A stretch of 64,000 nucleotides of DNA from Tillus elongatus (Eukaryota > Arthropoda > Insecta > Coleoptera > Cleridae): positions 197,370,778 to 197,434,777 of the forward strand of contig OZ023262.1 in the NCBI GenBank assembly GCA_964006375.1, read 5' to 3'. Position numbers and translations under genes: made by a program. Below, in pieces: positions 38,402-51,945 of the stretch; position 1 is the first letter of the stretch; the number at the start of each line of letters is the position of its first letter. A model generated the notes under the pieces. The model was given only the letters and a program-made list of their open reading frames with translations. It searched no databases and was not told the DNA's origin.

Positions 38402-40284
38402 AATTTAGAAGTAGCAGCATGCAGAATTATTCTAATGTAAAAAACTTTTACCTGCTTGTCTGTTACATGTCATATCACACAAACGCTAATCTAGCGTTGC
38501 GAAACTACGCTCACAATTCTCCAGAAAGACGTCAGCCTAATGTTCGATATTTTTCCAAGCTGGTAACAAATTTTCTTAAATTTTGTAAGCTTTCAAAATC
38601 CCCGAGCTCGAAATTACGTCCGCAACGAAAATCGCGATCATGCAATCTATCAGTTTTTTGAAGAAAATCCTGCCACGTCAACAGGAGCAACCGAAACAGA
38701 ATTGGATGTACCAAAATCAACCATTTAAAGAACTAAAAAAAGAAAATACCATCCTTATAAACCAAACATTTTACAGTGGATTTTGGGAAGGTGATTATGA
38801 ACGTAGATTAAGGTTTTCTCACTAGTTTACTCAGAAATGCCGTGAAAATAGAGACTTTCCTAAGCAAGTACTTTGGACTGATGAAAGTCGTTTCACTAAT
38901 TCGGGAGTGTTCAATCGTCAAAACAATCATTACTGGGCAACTGAGAATCCAGAATTACGAAACGCCCGTAGATCTCAAACGCGCTTTGGAGTGAATGTAT
39001 GATGTGTAATCTATGATAAGCATATCTTAAAAGTGTAACGAGAACCCAAAAGTGTAGTCTTAATTTCTTAAATTGCAACTTGCAATTATATATTTTTATT
39101 TTTCAGAAAACTAGTTAATTGGACATTTTTTTACGCTGATACACTTAATAGCCGGCGTTATTTTGATATGTTACAAACCCAAATAATTCCTGCAATCAGA
39201 CAAGAGGTGCCAGAGGTTCAATTTGAAAATGTTTGGTTTCAGCATGATGGCTGTCCTGTTCATAATTTTAGAGAGGTACAGAATCTACTCCGTAACACAT
39301 TCTGCGAAAAATAATTTAAAATAGCGGTTCAGTATTATGACCAGCTAGGAGTCCAGATCTTACGCCTCTGGATTTTAACTTGTGGCGATATGTAAAAAAT
39401 AAAATGTATGAATTAGATCCACCTGAAGAAATAGACATGTTAATTCAAAGGGCAGGGGAGATATCTTGGAATTAATAGACATACTTTAGAACGGGTTACC
39501 AATTCAGTAATAAAAAATGTCAGAAATTTATTGAAAAAAATGACGGACATTTTGAACTTTAAAAGTGATACTTGTTATATTTCATTACTTTTCTAAAGGC
39601 GCCAACTTTGTTATTTGTTTCTTAATAGTATGTGTTGATTTTTAATTTATTGTTGTCTTCAACATTTATTTATCTGTTTTATAATGTTATTCGATGTTCG
39701 ATGTGTTGTTGCTTTTCTTGTTTGTATTTATAATTAATATTCTGTCCAGTTTTCGTTAAATAGCTAGCACGCCATGTTTTAAAGTCCATGTTACACCTTT
39801 TTTACTTTACAGATTGCGACTTTGCCATACGTATGTATTAATATATTTTAAATTCTTGTTTTTTTTCAAATTTTTTACTGTTCTTTTGTAATGTATGATG
39901 CATCATTGAAAAGCAAAAATTATGGTCTTATTAAGACTGCCAAATTCCAATATAGCGTCTATAAAAAAAGTTTACAATCGCCTAGCGATTATTTAACAAT
40001 ATACATGAAATCTAACTAGATTATTCAATTCCACATCAAAAGTTGCTGTGAAGATGTTTTTACAGAATTCAAAAAGTTTGATAAACAAACAAGTTATAGC
40101 ACTTTGAAGAAATGCGCCATTTTTCTTATTTTTGAAAAATCCCAAAAACAAAAAAGTTGGCGGAGTCGGATAAGCAGCTTTGGATTGGTAATAAAATTAT
40201 CCACAACTTTCCCCATTTAACCGTTTCTCTATCTCTTATAGTTTTTGAGATCCCTACATGCATCGCCATTTTGGGGCACACTGT
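37612..40284 (+). mobile_element. Tc1/mariner element with long terminal inverted repeats (A)
   Basis: Left TIR 37612-38040 and right TIR 39805-40284 are reverse complements at moderate identity over about 450-480 bp (AGAGATAGAGAAACGGTT, CAAAGCTG, AAATGGCG, CAACTTTTGATG/AACG). The right end reads ...GGGGCACACTG|TA. The first roughly 45 bp of the left end are missing next to the TA tract. The transposase remnant lies between. Confidence 0.8.
38419..39560 (+). pseudogene. Tc1/mariner-type transposase pseudogene (element A)
   Basis: The ATG at 38419 opens MQNYSNVKNFYLLVCYMSYH, continuing with an N-terminal DNA-binding region (SPERRQPNVRYFSKLVTNFL). It stops at 38659 after a frameshift. A later frame shows the first catalytic block LWTDESRFTNSGVFNRQNNH (about 38870-38930), with a TGA in the following VNVW motif (about 39001). 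After a possible short intron, RRYFDMLQTQIIPAI and the second block VWFQHDGCPVH (about 39232) follow. A stop after FCEK precedes the degraded third block. The first two Asp are kept. Not functional as read. Confidence 0.82.
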
Positions 40285-41013
40285 ATATATACAGGCTGGT
40301 CCTCCGGAGGTCCCACCATCGATTGCGGGAAAACTATCAATAGGAAAAACCTGAAAATTGGATATTACACTAAAGTCGTTGGGGGCCACAGGTTAAAAAT
40401 ATTTTCAAGATGGCGGCACTTTCGGTTATACCGGAAGTAGATGTCAATTCGCTTATTTTAAATGGAACACCCTATATTTTATTGCAGTTTCAGATTTTAT
40501 AATACACTCTGAACACTTTTTGTAAATAATGTTCTATACCTATCTTCAACCGTCCAGAAGATATTTAGACTTTAAGATAAAATTTGACATTTATGGCCAG
40601 TCATAAAGATACCGATATTTTTATAATAAGAACATATTTGGTTATGATTTTTAGAATTCTTCTGAAAGATATTTCACTTCATCTATTTCCACATCGAGAC
40701 TAACGATAGAGTATACAGAGTGTCCAAAAAAAATTCTTGCATTTTGCAATGAGAAATTGCAAAAATCTCGCGATTTTCAAATTGGAACCCCCTTTTTTTA
40801 TAACACTATCGTGTTAAGCTCAAAAAATCACTGATACTTTGTATGTAATTACCTATACCTAAATCAAACGGTTTTCATTTAATTTTGAAAAAACTCATTT
40901 CAAAGCATGATATTTTGATAAATTTCCTACCATAGGCGTTAGCCATGGAAAATAAATTGCCGAGTATGTTTCTATGGAAACTTCAACAGTTTGTTGATTA
41001 ACTGGCTAATAAT

Positions 41014-42043
41014 GGCACAGTTAAATTACACACAGGAAGATTATTTAAATTTATTTACTATTTAAGGAGAATGTAATAAAGTAATTTCGCGAACGTGTGA
41101 TACATTTGCTGATAGATATCCAGATAAAAAGAACCCGTCACGTAAAACCGTCAAACAAATAGTAGACAATTTCAAAACTGCGGATCTGTCAAGAAAATGT
41201 TGCAGAGGGCTAAACCCGTTATTGACAACGAACAAATTGAGACAGCAAGCAGATATTTTGCCGCATACCCTACAAAGGCAACGAGGCAAGTAGCACTGGA
41301 GTTAGGATTGTCAAAAACATCCGTTCTGCGAAGTTTACGAAAAGATAAGTTCCATCCTTATGCTTGTTCAGTTGTGCAACATTTAAAGGAAACGGATTTT
41401 TCAAGAAAGGTTGAATTCTGTGAATTTATTTTAATGCGATTCCAAGAAAAAGAGCTGTTTTTAGATAACATCATATGGACGAATTCAGCAACATTTTCAA
41501 AGAATGGACTTTTCAATCGTCGTAATTCTCACTATTGGACTGACACCAATGTTCATCCTTCTAGGGAAGGACATTTTGAAGAAAGCTGGCAGTTTAATGT
41601 TTATTGTGCTATAAGGAATGACGGCGTTGTTGCCCTAGAAATGTACGACGATAATTTGAATGGTGACAATTAATCCGAAATTCATAAAATACTTTATTTA
41701 TTTACTTGTAGATGAGCGTTAGTTAGACATTTTGCAAAATTTGGAAGTAACTTATTTGGGCAACCTTTCATTGAATGAATATAGGCGAATATTTTACCAA
41801 CATGATGGGGCTCCTCCTCATAGTAGTCACCTGGTTAACAATATTTTACAATCTCTATTTGCTGACCAATGGATTGCCAACAATGGGCCACACCTTTGGC
41901 CGCCTCAATCGCCTGACTTATCTGTTCTCGATTTTTTTATATGGGGTACTATAAAAAATAAAATCTACAAAACTGCAGTTTCTACTAAAGAAGATTGCAT
42001 GCAGCGGGTTCGAGAATCATTTCGTGAATTGGATCCGGATTAA
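41014..42043 (+). pseudogene. Tc1/mariner-type transposase pseudogene (element B)
   Basis: The start MAQLNYTQEDYLNLF is at 41014, with a TAA at 41065 and a frame change by 41197. The open frame 41197-41673 holds an HTH-like segment (ATRQVALELGLSKTSVLRSL), HPYACSVVQHL and the first catalytic block as WTNSATFSKNGLFNRRNSHY, where the expected Asp-Glu of WTDEA is Asn-Ser. After a possible 49-nt intron the frame 41732-42043 has ERY*LDILQ-like sequence. The second block is FYQHDGAPPHSSHLV, and the third WPPQSPDLSVLDFFIWG, with 36 residues between the two Asp. The C-terminal helix is RVRESFRELDPD. The first catalytic Asp is lost, so it is dead even if spliced. Confidence 0.88.
41663..41711 (+). other. 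Possible 49-nt intron in transposase B
   Basis: GTGACA ... TTACTTGTAG. Removal joins ...NLN to DER-stop-LDIL, matching the uninterrupted reading of the related copy at 54.35 kb (TLTYNRYMEIL). Could equally be a small insertion. Confidence 0.35.
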
Positions 42044-42236
42044 ATAAGAAGGGCCACACTTGAGGGATTGACACGTAAGTGTGAAAAATGTCTTCACGCC
42101 AGGGGTCGTCAATTTGAACACTTAGGACGTTAATTTTTGTTTCATTTATTCAGTCCATGTTGTGTGTGAATTGTTTTTTTAATTTTCTATTATCTGTTTG
42201 ATGGGTTTATATAAGGTTATATGGCAAGATACCTAA

Positions 42237-43095
42237 AAATTGCTGTCTCGATTTGTTCGTTGTCAACAACAGGTTTAGCCCCCTGCACCTTTTTCTTGAC
42301 AGATCCGCAGTTTTTGAAATTGTCTACTATTCGTTTGACGGTTTCTGTTTATCTGGATATCTATCAGCAAATGTATCACACTTTCGCGAAATTACTTTAT
42401 TACATTGTCCATAAATAGTAAATAAAATTTAAATAATCTTCGTGTGTGTCGTTTAACCGTGCCATTATTAGCTAGTTAATCAACAAACTGTTAAAGTTTC
42501 CATAGAAACACACTCGGCAAATTATTTTCCATGGCTAACGCCTATGGTAGGAAATTTATCAAAATATCATGCTTTGAAATGAGTTTTTTCAAAATTAAAT
42601 GAAAACCGTTTGATTTAGGTATAGGTAATTACATACAAAGTATCAGTGATTTTTTGAGCTTAACACGATAGTGTTATAAAAAAAGGGGGCTCCAATTTGA
42701 AAATCGCGAGATTTTTGCAATTTCTCATTGCAAAATTCAAGATTTTTTTTGGACACTCTGTATACTCTATCGTTAGTCTCGATGTGGAAATAGATGAAGT
42801 GAAATATCTTTCAGAAGAATTCTAAAAATCATAACGAAATATGTTCTTATTATAAAAATATCGGTATCTTTATGACTGGCCATAAATGTCAAATTTTATC
42901 TTAAAGTCTAAATATCTTCTGGACGGTTGAAGATAGGTATAAAACATTATTTACAAAAAGTGTTCAGAGTGTATTATAAAATACGAAACTGCAATAAAAT
43001 ATAGGGTGTTCCATTTAAAATAAGCGAATTGACATCTACTTCCGGTATAACCGGAAGTGCCGCCATCTTGAAAATATTTTTAACCTGTGGCCCCC
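42237..43095 (-). repeat. Right inverted arm of element B
   Basis: Reverse complement of 40370-41262, including the transposase N-terminal codons (for example CTGACAGATCCGCAG/CTGCGGATCTGTCA). It carries the ACTTCCGGTATAACCGGAAG palindrome (43038-43057). Confidence 0.9.
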
Positions 43096-43110
43096 GGAGG
43101 ACCACCCTGT

Positions 43111-44640
<1,530 letters not shown>

Positions 44641-45899
44641 AAAACCAAATTTTATTTCTAAAATTTCAACTAAAAACAGGTTGAAATAGGATAGGAAATA
44701 GGATATCCAGCTTCGAGATGCGGTTTGAATTTTTTTTATTTATAGGAGTTTTTTCTGTTTTTTGGTACAGTTTTTTTTTACTGGTCAACCGACTTTTGTA
44801 ATGGAGGGCTCCTATTGAAACCAAACCTTGAGACAATGTTCAGTTCACAGAATCGATGGAGAATGAACGATCAACATACAGCGCGATATGAAAAGTGATC
44901 CAAATCCAGATAGTTTTAAAAATTTCGTTTCGACAGCAGAATTGACTGGAAATTAATTTGTTTATTAAATAATCATTAATTGCGGGCACTAATTTTTTTT
45001 TCTTGTCTGATAAGTTGAAAATTGTCACCAAAAGAACTCAATTACAAACGGATTCTTTCGAAAAAAAAATTCAGTTACGCTCTCATCTAAAAATTCTTGT
45101 AACTAAGGTAGAGAAAAGCATTACCTTAGTTACTAGCATTTTCAGATGAGAGCCTGAATGAATATCCTTTGGAAACAAGCCATTTGTAATTGGGTTCTTT
45201 TAACAACAATTTTTGACCTATGTAGATGAGAAACAATTTTGAGTGCCCACAATTGATCGTTATTTCGTAATGAACTTGATTCCCAGTCAATTCTGCTGTC
45301 TAAACAAAAATTTTAAAACAATCAGGATTTGGATCATCTTTGATGCCGCCCGGTATATTGAACGTTTATACTGCATCGATTCTGTTAACTGAACGTTTCT
45401 GTCTCAAGTTTTGGTTTCAATATAAGCTCTACCTTACGAAAATCAGTTGACGAGTAAAAAAGTTATACCCACAGAAAAAACACATTTTTTGTAATTATTC
45501 TGTAAATAAAAAGGATGAAGGAAAAATTCAAGCGCCGTACTATAAGCTGGGTCTTTTTTCAATACGTTTTGAGTGGAAATCTAAGAAATAAAATTTGTTT
45601 TTCAAACGTGAGCTTGTTGACACTAGAGAAAATTTTTAATGTTTTATCGAACACAACAAAAATCTGTAACCACCAGATATGTAAGTATATTTAAAAATAC
45701 ATGAACCAAATCCATAAGACAGCAGTTAGTCACGTTAAATTATAATGTAGCCGGCAGCTTGGTTTCACTTATTTAAGAACACAATTACATTCCTAAATAT
45801 TCAGCTAAGAATTTTCATGAAGTATGACAGAATTTAAATAGCACAACTCTTCCTTCAAACAGTGAATTAGTTTGGTTTTATGTGGGTGGCATGTATTGT

Positions 45900-46500
45900 T
45901 AAATACCCTTTAGACATATCTTACCCTCATTTAAAAACCGTTTACTAGAAATGAAAAGTAAATGTGATGAACAAAAACGAAAGAGAGAATTTGTTTATTG
46001 AATTTACAAAGCAACGCTATTTTAAATTTAGTGAAATAATTTCTCTGCAAAATGAAGGCCTTCTTCTTACGGGTAGTCCGTTGTCTCGCTTATTGGCCAA
46101 CATATTCATGAAAAAGTTAGAAAAACCGGTTTCAACATTAGAAGTTTCACATATTATCTTTTGGTACATATATGTAGATTGCATTTTAGCATGTTTTCAA
46201 GATAGCCTTACAGAATTGAATGAATTTTTAAAGTTTATTATTAACCCCATCTAAACATTAAAATGTACTTTAGACAAATAAGCTAACGATACTATAAATC
46301 TCTTGCGTGTAACCATGTTAGAAAATAATTCACTTGACTTTTCAATATACAGGGAACAACTATACCATACGATTCATCTCACCCATTTTTTACAAAAGCT
46401 GCGTCAATCTACCATTTAAAGATTAGCATCGGGCATTTTCGATACCTATATGCCTGAAATGACTCAAAAAAATAAATTTTAGGAATCAAGCAAATAGCAT
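45900..46500 (+). pseudogene. Penelope-like RT fragment
   Basis: The open frame 45964-46254 has FKFSEIISLQNEGLLLTGSP followed by LSRLLANIFMKKLE. It matches the Penelope RT signature 'Q..GL.MGSPLSPLLA.IFM..LE'. The catalytic box is altered to YIYVDC (about 46170; expected YVDD, the second Asp is Cys). FKFIINPI with a stop follows, then SLDFSIYREQLYHTIHLTHF (about 46330-46390), equivalent to the 'F.IYRKPTHT' block. No GIY-YIG domain follows. The fragment is cut at about 46500 by the I-type LINE. Distinct from the 30.5-31.8 kb copy by sequence. Confidence 0.75.
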
Positions 46501-46544
46501 TTAATGTACACTCTGCTAAAATAATCGATAAGATAATAGACAAC

Positions 46545-47820
46545 CAAAGGAAAAGGCAATATATTGTATGGCGGTGATTTCAATGCACATCATAGTCTGT
46601 GGGATCTCCTAGATATGATCACCATGGTACTTATTTATACAATGCCCTGGATAATATGAATTATGTAATACTAAATACGGTTTTACCAACTAAAGTTTGT
46701 AGACCGTTGGAATCGCCGTCTATGATTGTTATTACTTTTGTAAATTCCCAGCTGACAAACATAGCTGCCTAAACTGTACTCAGTGATCTCTCTGATCATT
46801 ATCCAATTTTGATTGAACTGGGTCAGCAGTTTACTTTAGAACATAAAATTCCTTACGCTAAGTGCAAGGATACCACGGCTGACTGAGATGCATTCCGGGT
46901 GGCTCTAGATGATAGATTGTTAGCGGTTTCTATAGGTGGGCATATCAGTAAATATGACTTTTTTATAAGTGCTATTAATTTTGCGGCGAGCCAAACAATT
47001 GAACAGACGAAGATCGTGGAGGCAGAAAAGAAACAGCCAACTTGGTGGGATACAGAATGTCACAGTGCAAATCAGAAAAGAAAAAACGCGTTAGCTAGAT
47101 ACAAACAAACATCAAACTGGGAAAATTACCTTAGTTATAAAAACGCGGAAGCACAAGCTAAAAAGCTATATAAATCTAAAAGAAAACAAGCTTGGAAAAA
47201 TTATGTAAATAGCTTAAGTGGGCAGACAAACATATCGGCAATATGGAAGCAGGTTAGAAAAATGAAATGTAATGGAACGTCTTCAACTCGTAAGATACCA
47301 GAAAATGTAATCAAGGAATTTTTAGTTAAATTGGGTCCCCCAGGCGCTTCAAGTTTTTGACATACCTTTGTTGCAGAAGAGGCAGCAAATTTCATGGATT
47401 TACCTTTCACAGTTAGCGAACTCAATGTTGTGTTAGAAGCACTGAGACAAAATACATCACCAGGCATTGATAAAATCACATATTATATCGTCAATAACTT
47501 GAAAACAATGGCAAAACATATGTTGCCACAAATTTACAATGATTGGCGGATTAACGGAAATTATGTAGAGGACCTTAAAGAAACAATAATATGTTTACTT
47601 TTAAAATTTCAGAAAAATGAACATTTGGCTACTTCTTACATGCTTATAGTCTTCTGAACTGCCTGCTAAAAGTCTTTGAGGATGTGATTAAAAGACGGGT
47701 AGAATTTCATCTTGAAGCAAAACAACTTCTGCCTTATACACAGTATGGGTTCAGAAACGGCCTGGGTACAATGGATGCAATTGCCAAATTAGTAATGGAT
47801 ATACAGTTTGCTTTGTCAAA
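46545..47820 (+). pseudogene. I-group LINE ORF2, endonuclease and RT N-terminal part (broken)
   Basis: The endonuclease shows GGDFNAHHSLWD (about 46560; intact GDFN), then stops, and LSDLSDHYPILIELG (about 46785-46825; intact SDH). The open frame 46899-47360 is the lysine-rich linker (PTWWDTECHSANQKRKNALA). A stop after SSF leads into frame 47394-47657 with SELNVVLEALRQNTSPGIDK (fingers). A frame change follows, then QYGFRNGLGTMDAIAKLVMD (about 47745-47805). A TAA at about 47828 precedes the long open frame. At least four lesions. Confidence 0.8.
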
Positions 47821-47835
47821 AAATTTGTAAGTTGT

Positions 47836-49521
47836 ATGTCTGTCGACGTCCAGGGAGCATATGACGCAGTCAACTACAATTTATTGTTTAGAGACTTGGT
47901 AGAGTGGGGTCTGTCTAAAAATGCTGCCACAAATATTGTTCAACTATACAACGAACGAAAAGTATACGTTAGAGATAGCAACAACAAATTTCATGGCCCA
48001 ATAACAGCAAGATATGGGATACCACAAGGCTCTAAGTTGAGTCCTCTCTTATTTAATGTGTATACTAAAAACTTTCATATGCTGTGGGACAATAGTATAA
48101 GATCAATTCAATATGCTGATGACTTCTGTATTTATAGTGTGCAGCCTTCATACTCTCACTGTGTTACAAAACTGAGACATATTGCTTATAATTTGAGGCA
48201 ATGGACAGAAGAGCGAGGATTTGAAATAAACGTGGAAAAAACGGTGGCAATGTTCTTCACCCGACATCGAATTACTTTACCTAGCCACATAACAACAAGT
48301 TTTTATACAATCAAGGTTGTTAATTCTTACAAATATCTAGGAATAATTATCGACAAAAAACTGTTGTGGACTGAACACATAAAATATGTAAAGTCTAGAT
48401 GCGAGAATGGCCTAAACTTACTAAGAGCAACCATTGGTTATAAGTGGGGTGTAGATGTAGCTACATCGCTACTATTTTATAGAACTTACATTAGGTCGAT
48501 TCTGGACTACGGGTGTATTGTGTATGGCTCAAGTTCCAAAACTAACCTTAACGAAGTGGAAAGAGTACAACTTAAGGCCTTAAGGATATGCTTGGAAGCA
48601 ATGAAATCGACACCTTGTCCAGTTATATTTGCAGAAGCTAATGAACGTCCATTCCATCTTAGAATTGAAAAAATAGCAAACCAGTATGTCCTGAAGTTGA
48701 GAGGTAAAGAAGACAGCGAACTGCTTGTAATACATCATCTTTGGACAGAAACCTTATCTAATATATATTGGAGGATAAAAACCAATCCACCCATAACAGA
48801 CAGTTATATGGCAACAAGGGAGTTCGAAAGATTGCTAACTGGTACGGCAAGAATTCCGACTGCAGAAAAATTTTGTCATCTTTACAACAAATTCAAAGTG
48901 TTAGTACCAAGTTATACTGAAAACACCATACTGAATAAAGCTTTGTTGCTTCCTCTCATAGAAAAATATCCAGCATACACACACATCTATACGGATGGGT
49001 CTAAAAACTCTTCCGGTACAGGAGCAGCTGTTTACATACCACACCTAAACGTTAGGCTGCAATACAAACTTGATGATATAAATTGGGTTAAGGAGAGCAA
49101 ATGCAACTGGCTTATATTTTGTGATTCATTAAGTTTTGCTATTCCTAAAAAATTAGCTTCCACATATAAAGAAATAATAGATAATAATGATGTAATATTC
49201 ATATGGGTGAAAGGACATAGTCAGATAATAGGAAACGAGATTGCTAAAAAACTAGCCAGAGAAGCTATAGTAACTGGAGAAATTCTCAACAAGGTAACCT
49301 TGTCTGATGTAAAAGCTCATCTCAGGCATTCTATTGGCAGAAAATGGGCAGAAGAATGGGATGCATATATAAAAACATCAAATAACCATTATGCACTACT
49401 AAACCCAAATCTAACAAATAATATTAATAAATATGGAACAGAACCAAGAAAATTTACAACAACGGTGATAAGAGCCAAGTTTAATCATAGCAGATATCCT
49501 GATCACCTCAATAGAATATGA
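47836..49521 (+). CDS. I-group LINE ORF2, RT palm to RNase H, open 561 codons
   Basis: Longest open frame of the window, continuous from ATG 47836 to TGA 49521, though only the C-terminal part of ORF2. RT motifs in order are SVDVQGAYDAVN (residues 2-13), RYGIPQGSKLSPLLFNVY (about 60-77), the catalytic SIQYADDFCIYS (about 91-102) and KYLGIIIDKKLLW (about 170-182). QYVLKLRG and the RNase H domain follow: HIYTDGSKNSSGTGAA (about 379-394), FCDSLS and VKGHSQIIGNEIAKKLA. The usual SAE-type Glu region of RNase H is missing and the last Asp (GNE.AD.LA) is Lys, so RNase H looks inactive. Codons are AT-rich like the surroundings. The ATG is internal to the ancestral ORF, so a real protein from here is doubtful. 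Confidence 0.8.
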   Translation: MSVDVQGAYDAVNYNLLFRDLVEWGLSKNAATNIVQLYNERKVYVRDSNNKFHGPITARYGIPQGSKLSPLLFNVYTKNFHMLWDNSIRSIQYADDFCIYSVQPSYSHCVTKLRHIAYNLRQWTEERGFEINVEKTVAMFFTRHRITLPSHITTSFYTIKVVNSYKYLGIIIDKKLLWTEHIKYVKSRCENGLNLLRATIGYKWGVDVATSLLFYRTYIRSILDYGCIVYGSSSKTNLNEVERVQLKALRICLEAMKSTPCPVIFAEANERPFHLRIEKIANQYVLKLRGKEDSELLVIHHLWTETLSNIYWRIKTNPPITDSYMATREFERLLTGTARIPTAEKFCHLYNKFKVLVPSYTENTILNKALLLPLIEKYPAYTHIYTDGSKNSSGTGAAVYIPHLNVRLQYKLDDINWVKESKCNWLIFCDSLSFAIPKKLASTYKEIIDNNDVIFIWVKGHSQIIGNEIAKKLAREAIVTGEILNKVTLSDVKAHLRHSIGRKWAEEWDAYIKTSNNHYALLNPNLTNNINKYGTEPRKFTTTVIRAKFNHSRYPDHLNRI

Positions 49522-49619
49522 GTGCTAAACAGCCCGTTCTGCACATGTGACGGATCCACCATTGCATTGTATATTAATGTTAATAAGTACTTAAAGCATA
49601 CACTAATTATATAAGACAA

Positions 49620-51720
49620 AATATAAGCACCGTATCTAACTCATATGTTTAAACATATCAAATAAATTTACTACTTGCCACTTGCCTATCCCGTATCATA
49701 TATAAAACCTCAAATCCACACCGTGTAATTTATTAAAATCTGTGGCTAATGGAGGATCATTCCGTTGCCATCCTAGCATTTCAACACACACACACACACA
49801 CACACATAATAGACAGAAAATAATACAAATTAGCCCTAAATTTAACTTACCCAAATCTGTATTAGAAACAAAAAGATAACAAATATGCTTCAAAGACTTA
49901 CTTTGGAAACATTTCAGAAAAGCTTTTTAAAATGTTAAGTAGCAGTACAAATAAAAAATAGCTTTTAAATCTTAGAACACGACGCGTGATTTCCTATTTA
50001 ACTAGAAAGAAAAATCATATTTGTTGACAAAAGCTGGAATTTCTAAATCAGCATTCTAACGCAGTCCACATCTACCAAGCTTATAGAAGTTTTGATACCA
50101 GATACAAAGAACATATTACTGCACTTATAAATAAGCACGCTGACAAAGCTACATTTTGCAAAACATACCACTGATTCTCAATACAACCACATGGAGTAAC
50201 TAGATATAATCCTTTGAAGATAGTTGTATGCATGTACAAGAGAAAGGCGAACCTCCGTGTTTTTGGGTGAGGGGGCAGAAATACTCTTCCTCCTGGGGGT
50301 TTTTCTTCCCATTCTGCATGAATACAATCACCCACAATGCATGAACCACGGGAATTTTTTTTATGTGCAGCTTTCGGGTGTATTTTTTGTTCAGTATATT
50401 TCCAGATTATCGATTGTTTTGTTTGAGTTTTGTATCCAAATGACTGTATAAATATTTCTGTTAGAGATGATGCTTTTGCTTGCCCTTCTTTACCCTAGTT
50501 TTTACTGTTCCTACTTAAATGAAGTCATGTTTTATAACTTTTAATATAAGGCTAATATATTATTCTTATAACGCACTTGCTGCGTTATCATACATATATA
50601 AGCACATAATAAACCACTAGGAATACGTTTCGCGGCGATTTCGGAATTCGCGAGTGTATGAACCTAGCTTTTGTCCAAGACCACGCTGAAATCCGGCCAA
50701 CCGCAAGTAAGTAGCTTGTAGATTAACCTCGATAGGCTTGGTTGGTTAACAAACGTAGGTATGTCTAATTTTGAGCGGCAGACTGTACTGTTTGAAACAT
50801 ACAATATGAGAAATACAGAAATACGCTGCGAAATAATGGTTAATAAAAATGATGGATCTAGTAACTTATCTATCAGTAGGTCCGTTTTCATTTTGTAAGC
50901 AGGTCTTGATTCTTGCAAAGAACATTGACGTCTGTGGTACTAAATTTAACACAACAAACCTGACAAATAATGTCTTCCCCACGGAGGCAAACTATAAAAA
51001 TGCCCACACTGTTACTATCACTACATAATTCATTAGTTAATTACCCCGATTATACAATAATAATAATGTCTGAGGGGCCTGTCGTGGCTCAATTAGGAAA
51101 CATTAAAAACCGAGTGTTAACACTGCTCTTAGAATATGATTTACTGATATACTGATTTTCTAATTTACGCAAAATTGTATTGTTCTAAGTCATTAACTCA
51201 CAATTTGCATTTATAACCGTCGTCCAATATTTATTTTCAATGTTTATATCCATGTTTTAAATATGTTAGGCTGTTACAAGTCAGTTGTAAACTATCAAAC
51301 GTTGTACAAAGTCTCTATCTATAACATTTTTTGTTCAATAGAGCGTCGTGACGACATACCCACTGGTTCCGCACCGAGATGGCGTCCCTGTCGTACACCT
51401 CTCAATGTTCTACATTCTGACATGTTGCAATAATGTAACTTCCATTGTTTTTTATCTACGATTTATTTAAATAGCATAGCAGTACAGGCAACGTCATCTG
51501 TCTTTGTCAAACATTGTATCTTTTGCATAACAGAATGTGTAGTGATGTCGAGGATTATTTTAATACTAATTTAGAATAACTTGATTTTTCTTCGGTCAAA
51601 AGACTTGAAAATTGGTACATAGCCACACGTATGTCTATGTTATTTAAGTTGTAAATTTTAGTTTCAATCACTTAAACAATTTAAGTAATATTGCGTCCAA
51701 AAAAATAATTGTTAATTTTT
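49620..51720. other. About 2.1 kb with little recognised content
   Basis: (CA)n at 49786-49806. A palindromic HINE-like terminus scrap ATAACGCACTTGCTGCGTTA at 50570-50589. The rest is AT-rich without motif. Confidence 0.5.
49786..49806. repeat. (CA)n microsatellite
   Basis: Short CA run in AT-rich sequence. Confidence 0.9.
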
Positions 51721-51724
51721 TTTG

Positions 51725-51871
51725 TAGAAAAATTGGGCGCCAAGATCTGATAAAAGAACTCATCCAAGCCATTAACGAAATAGAGGTAATTCCCAAACTT
51801 GGTCTAAATCAGTGAAGTATTTTTTTAATTATTGGTTGGAACAATACATATACATACATACACACACACAA

Positions 51872-51945
<74 letters not shown>

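Larger units (their letters stand above)
40292..43109 (+). mobile_element. Tc1/mariner element with about 0.9-kb inverted repeats (B)
   Basis: Starts CAGGCTGGTCCTCCGGAGG directly after element A's TA and ends CCTCCGGAGG-like reverse at 43109 (CCCCCGGAGGACCACCCTG). Left 40370-41262 and right 42237-43095 are reverse complements through the whole 5' region and into the transposase N-terminal coding sequence. The right arm lacks about 70 bp present near 40310-40380. Nearly all of the element outside the catalytic domain is therefore foldback DNA. Confidence 0.88.
46530..49620 (+). mobile_element. I-group LINE, 5'-truncated
   Basis: Non-LTR retrotransposon with endonuclease, RT and RNase H in order. 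The 5' end is truncated within the endonuclease (about 46530). The 3' end is not sharply defined, with no clear tail near 49560-49680. No ORF1 is present. Confidence 0.8.
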
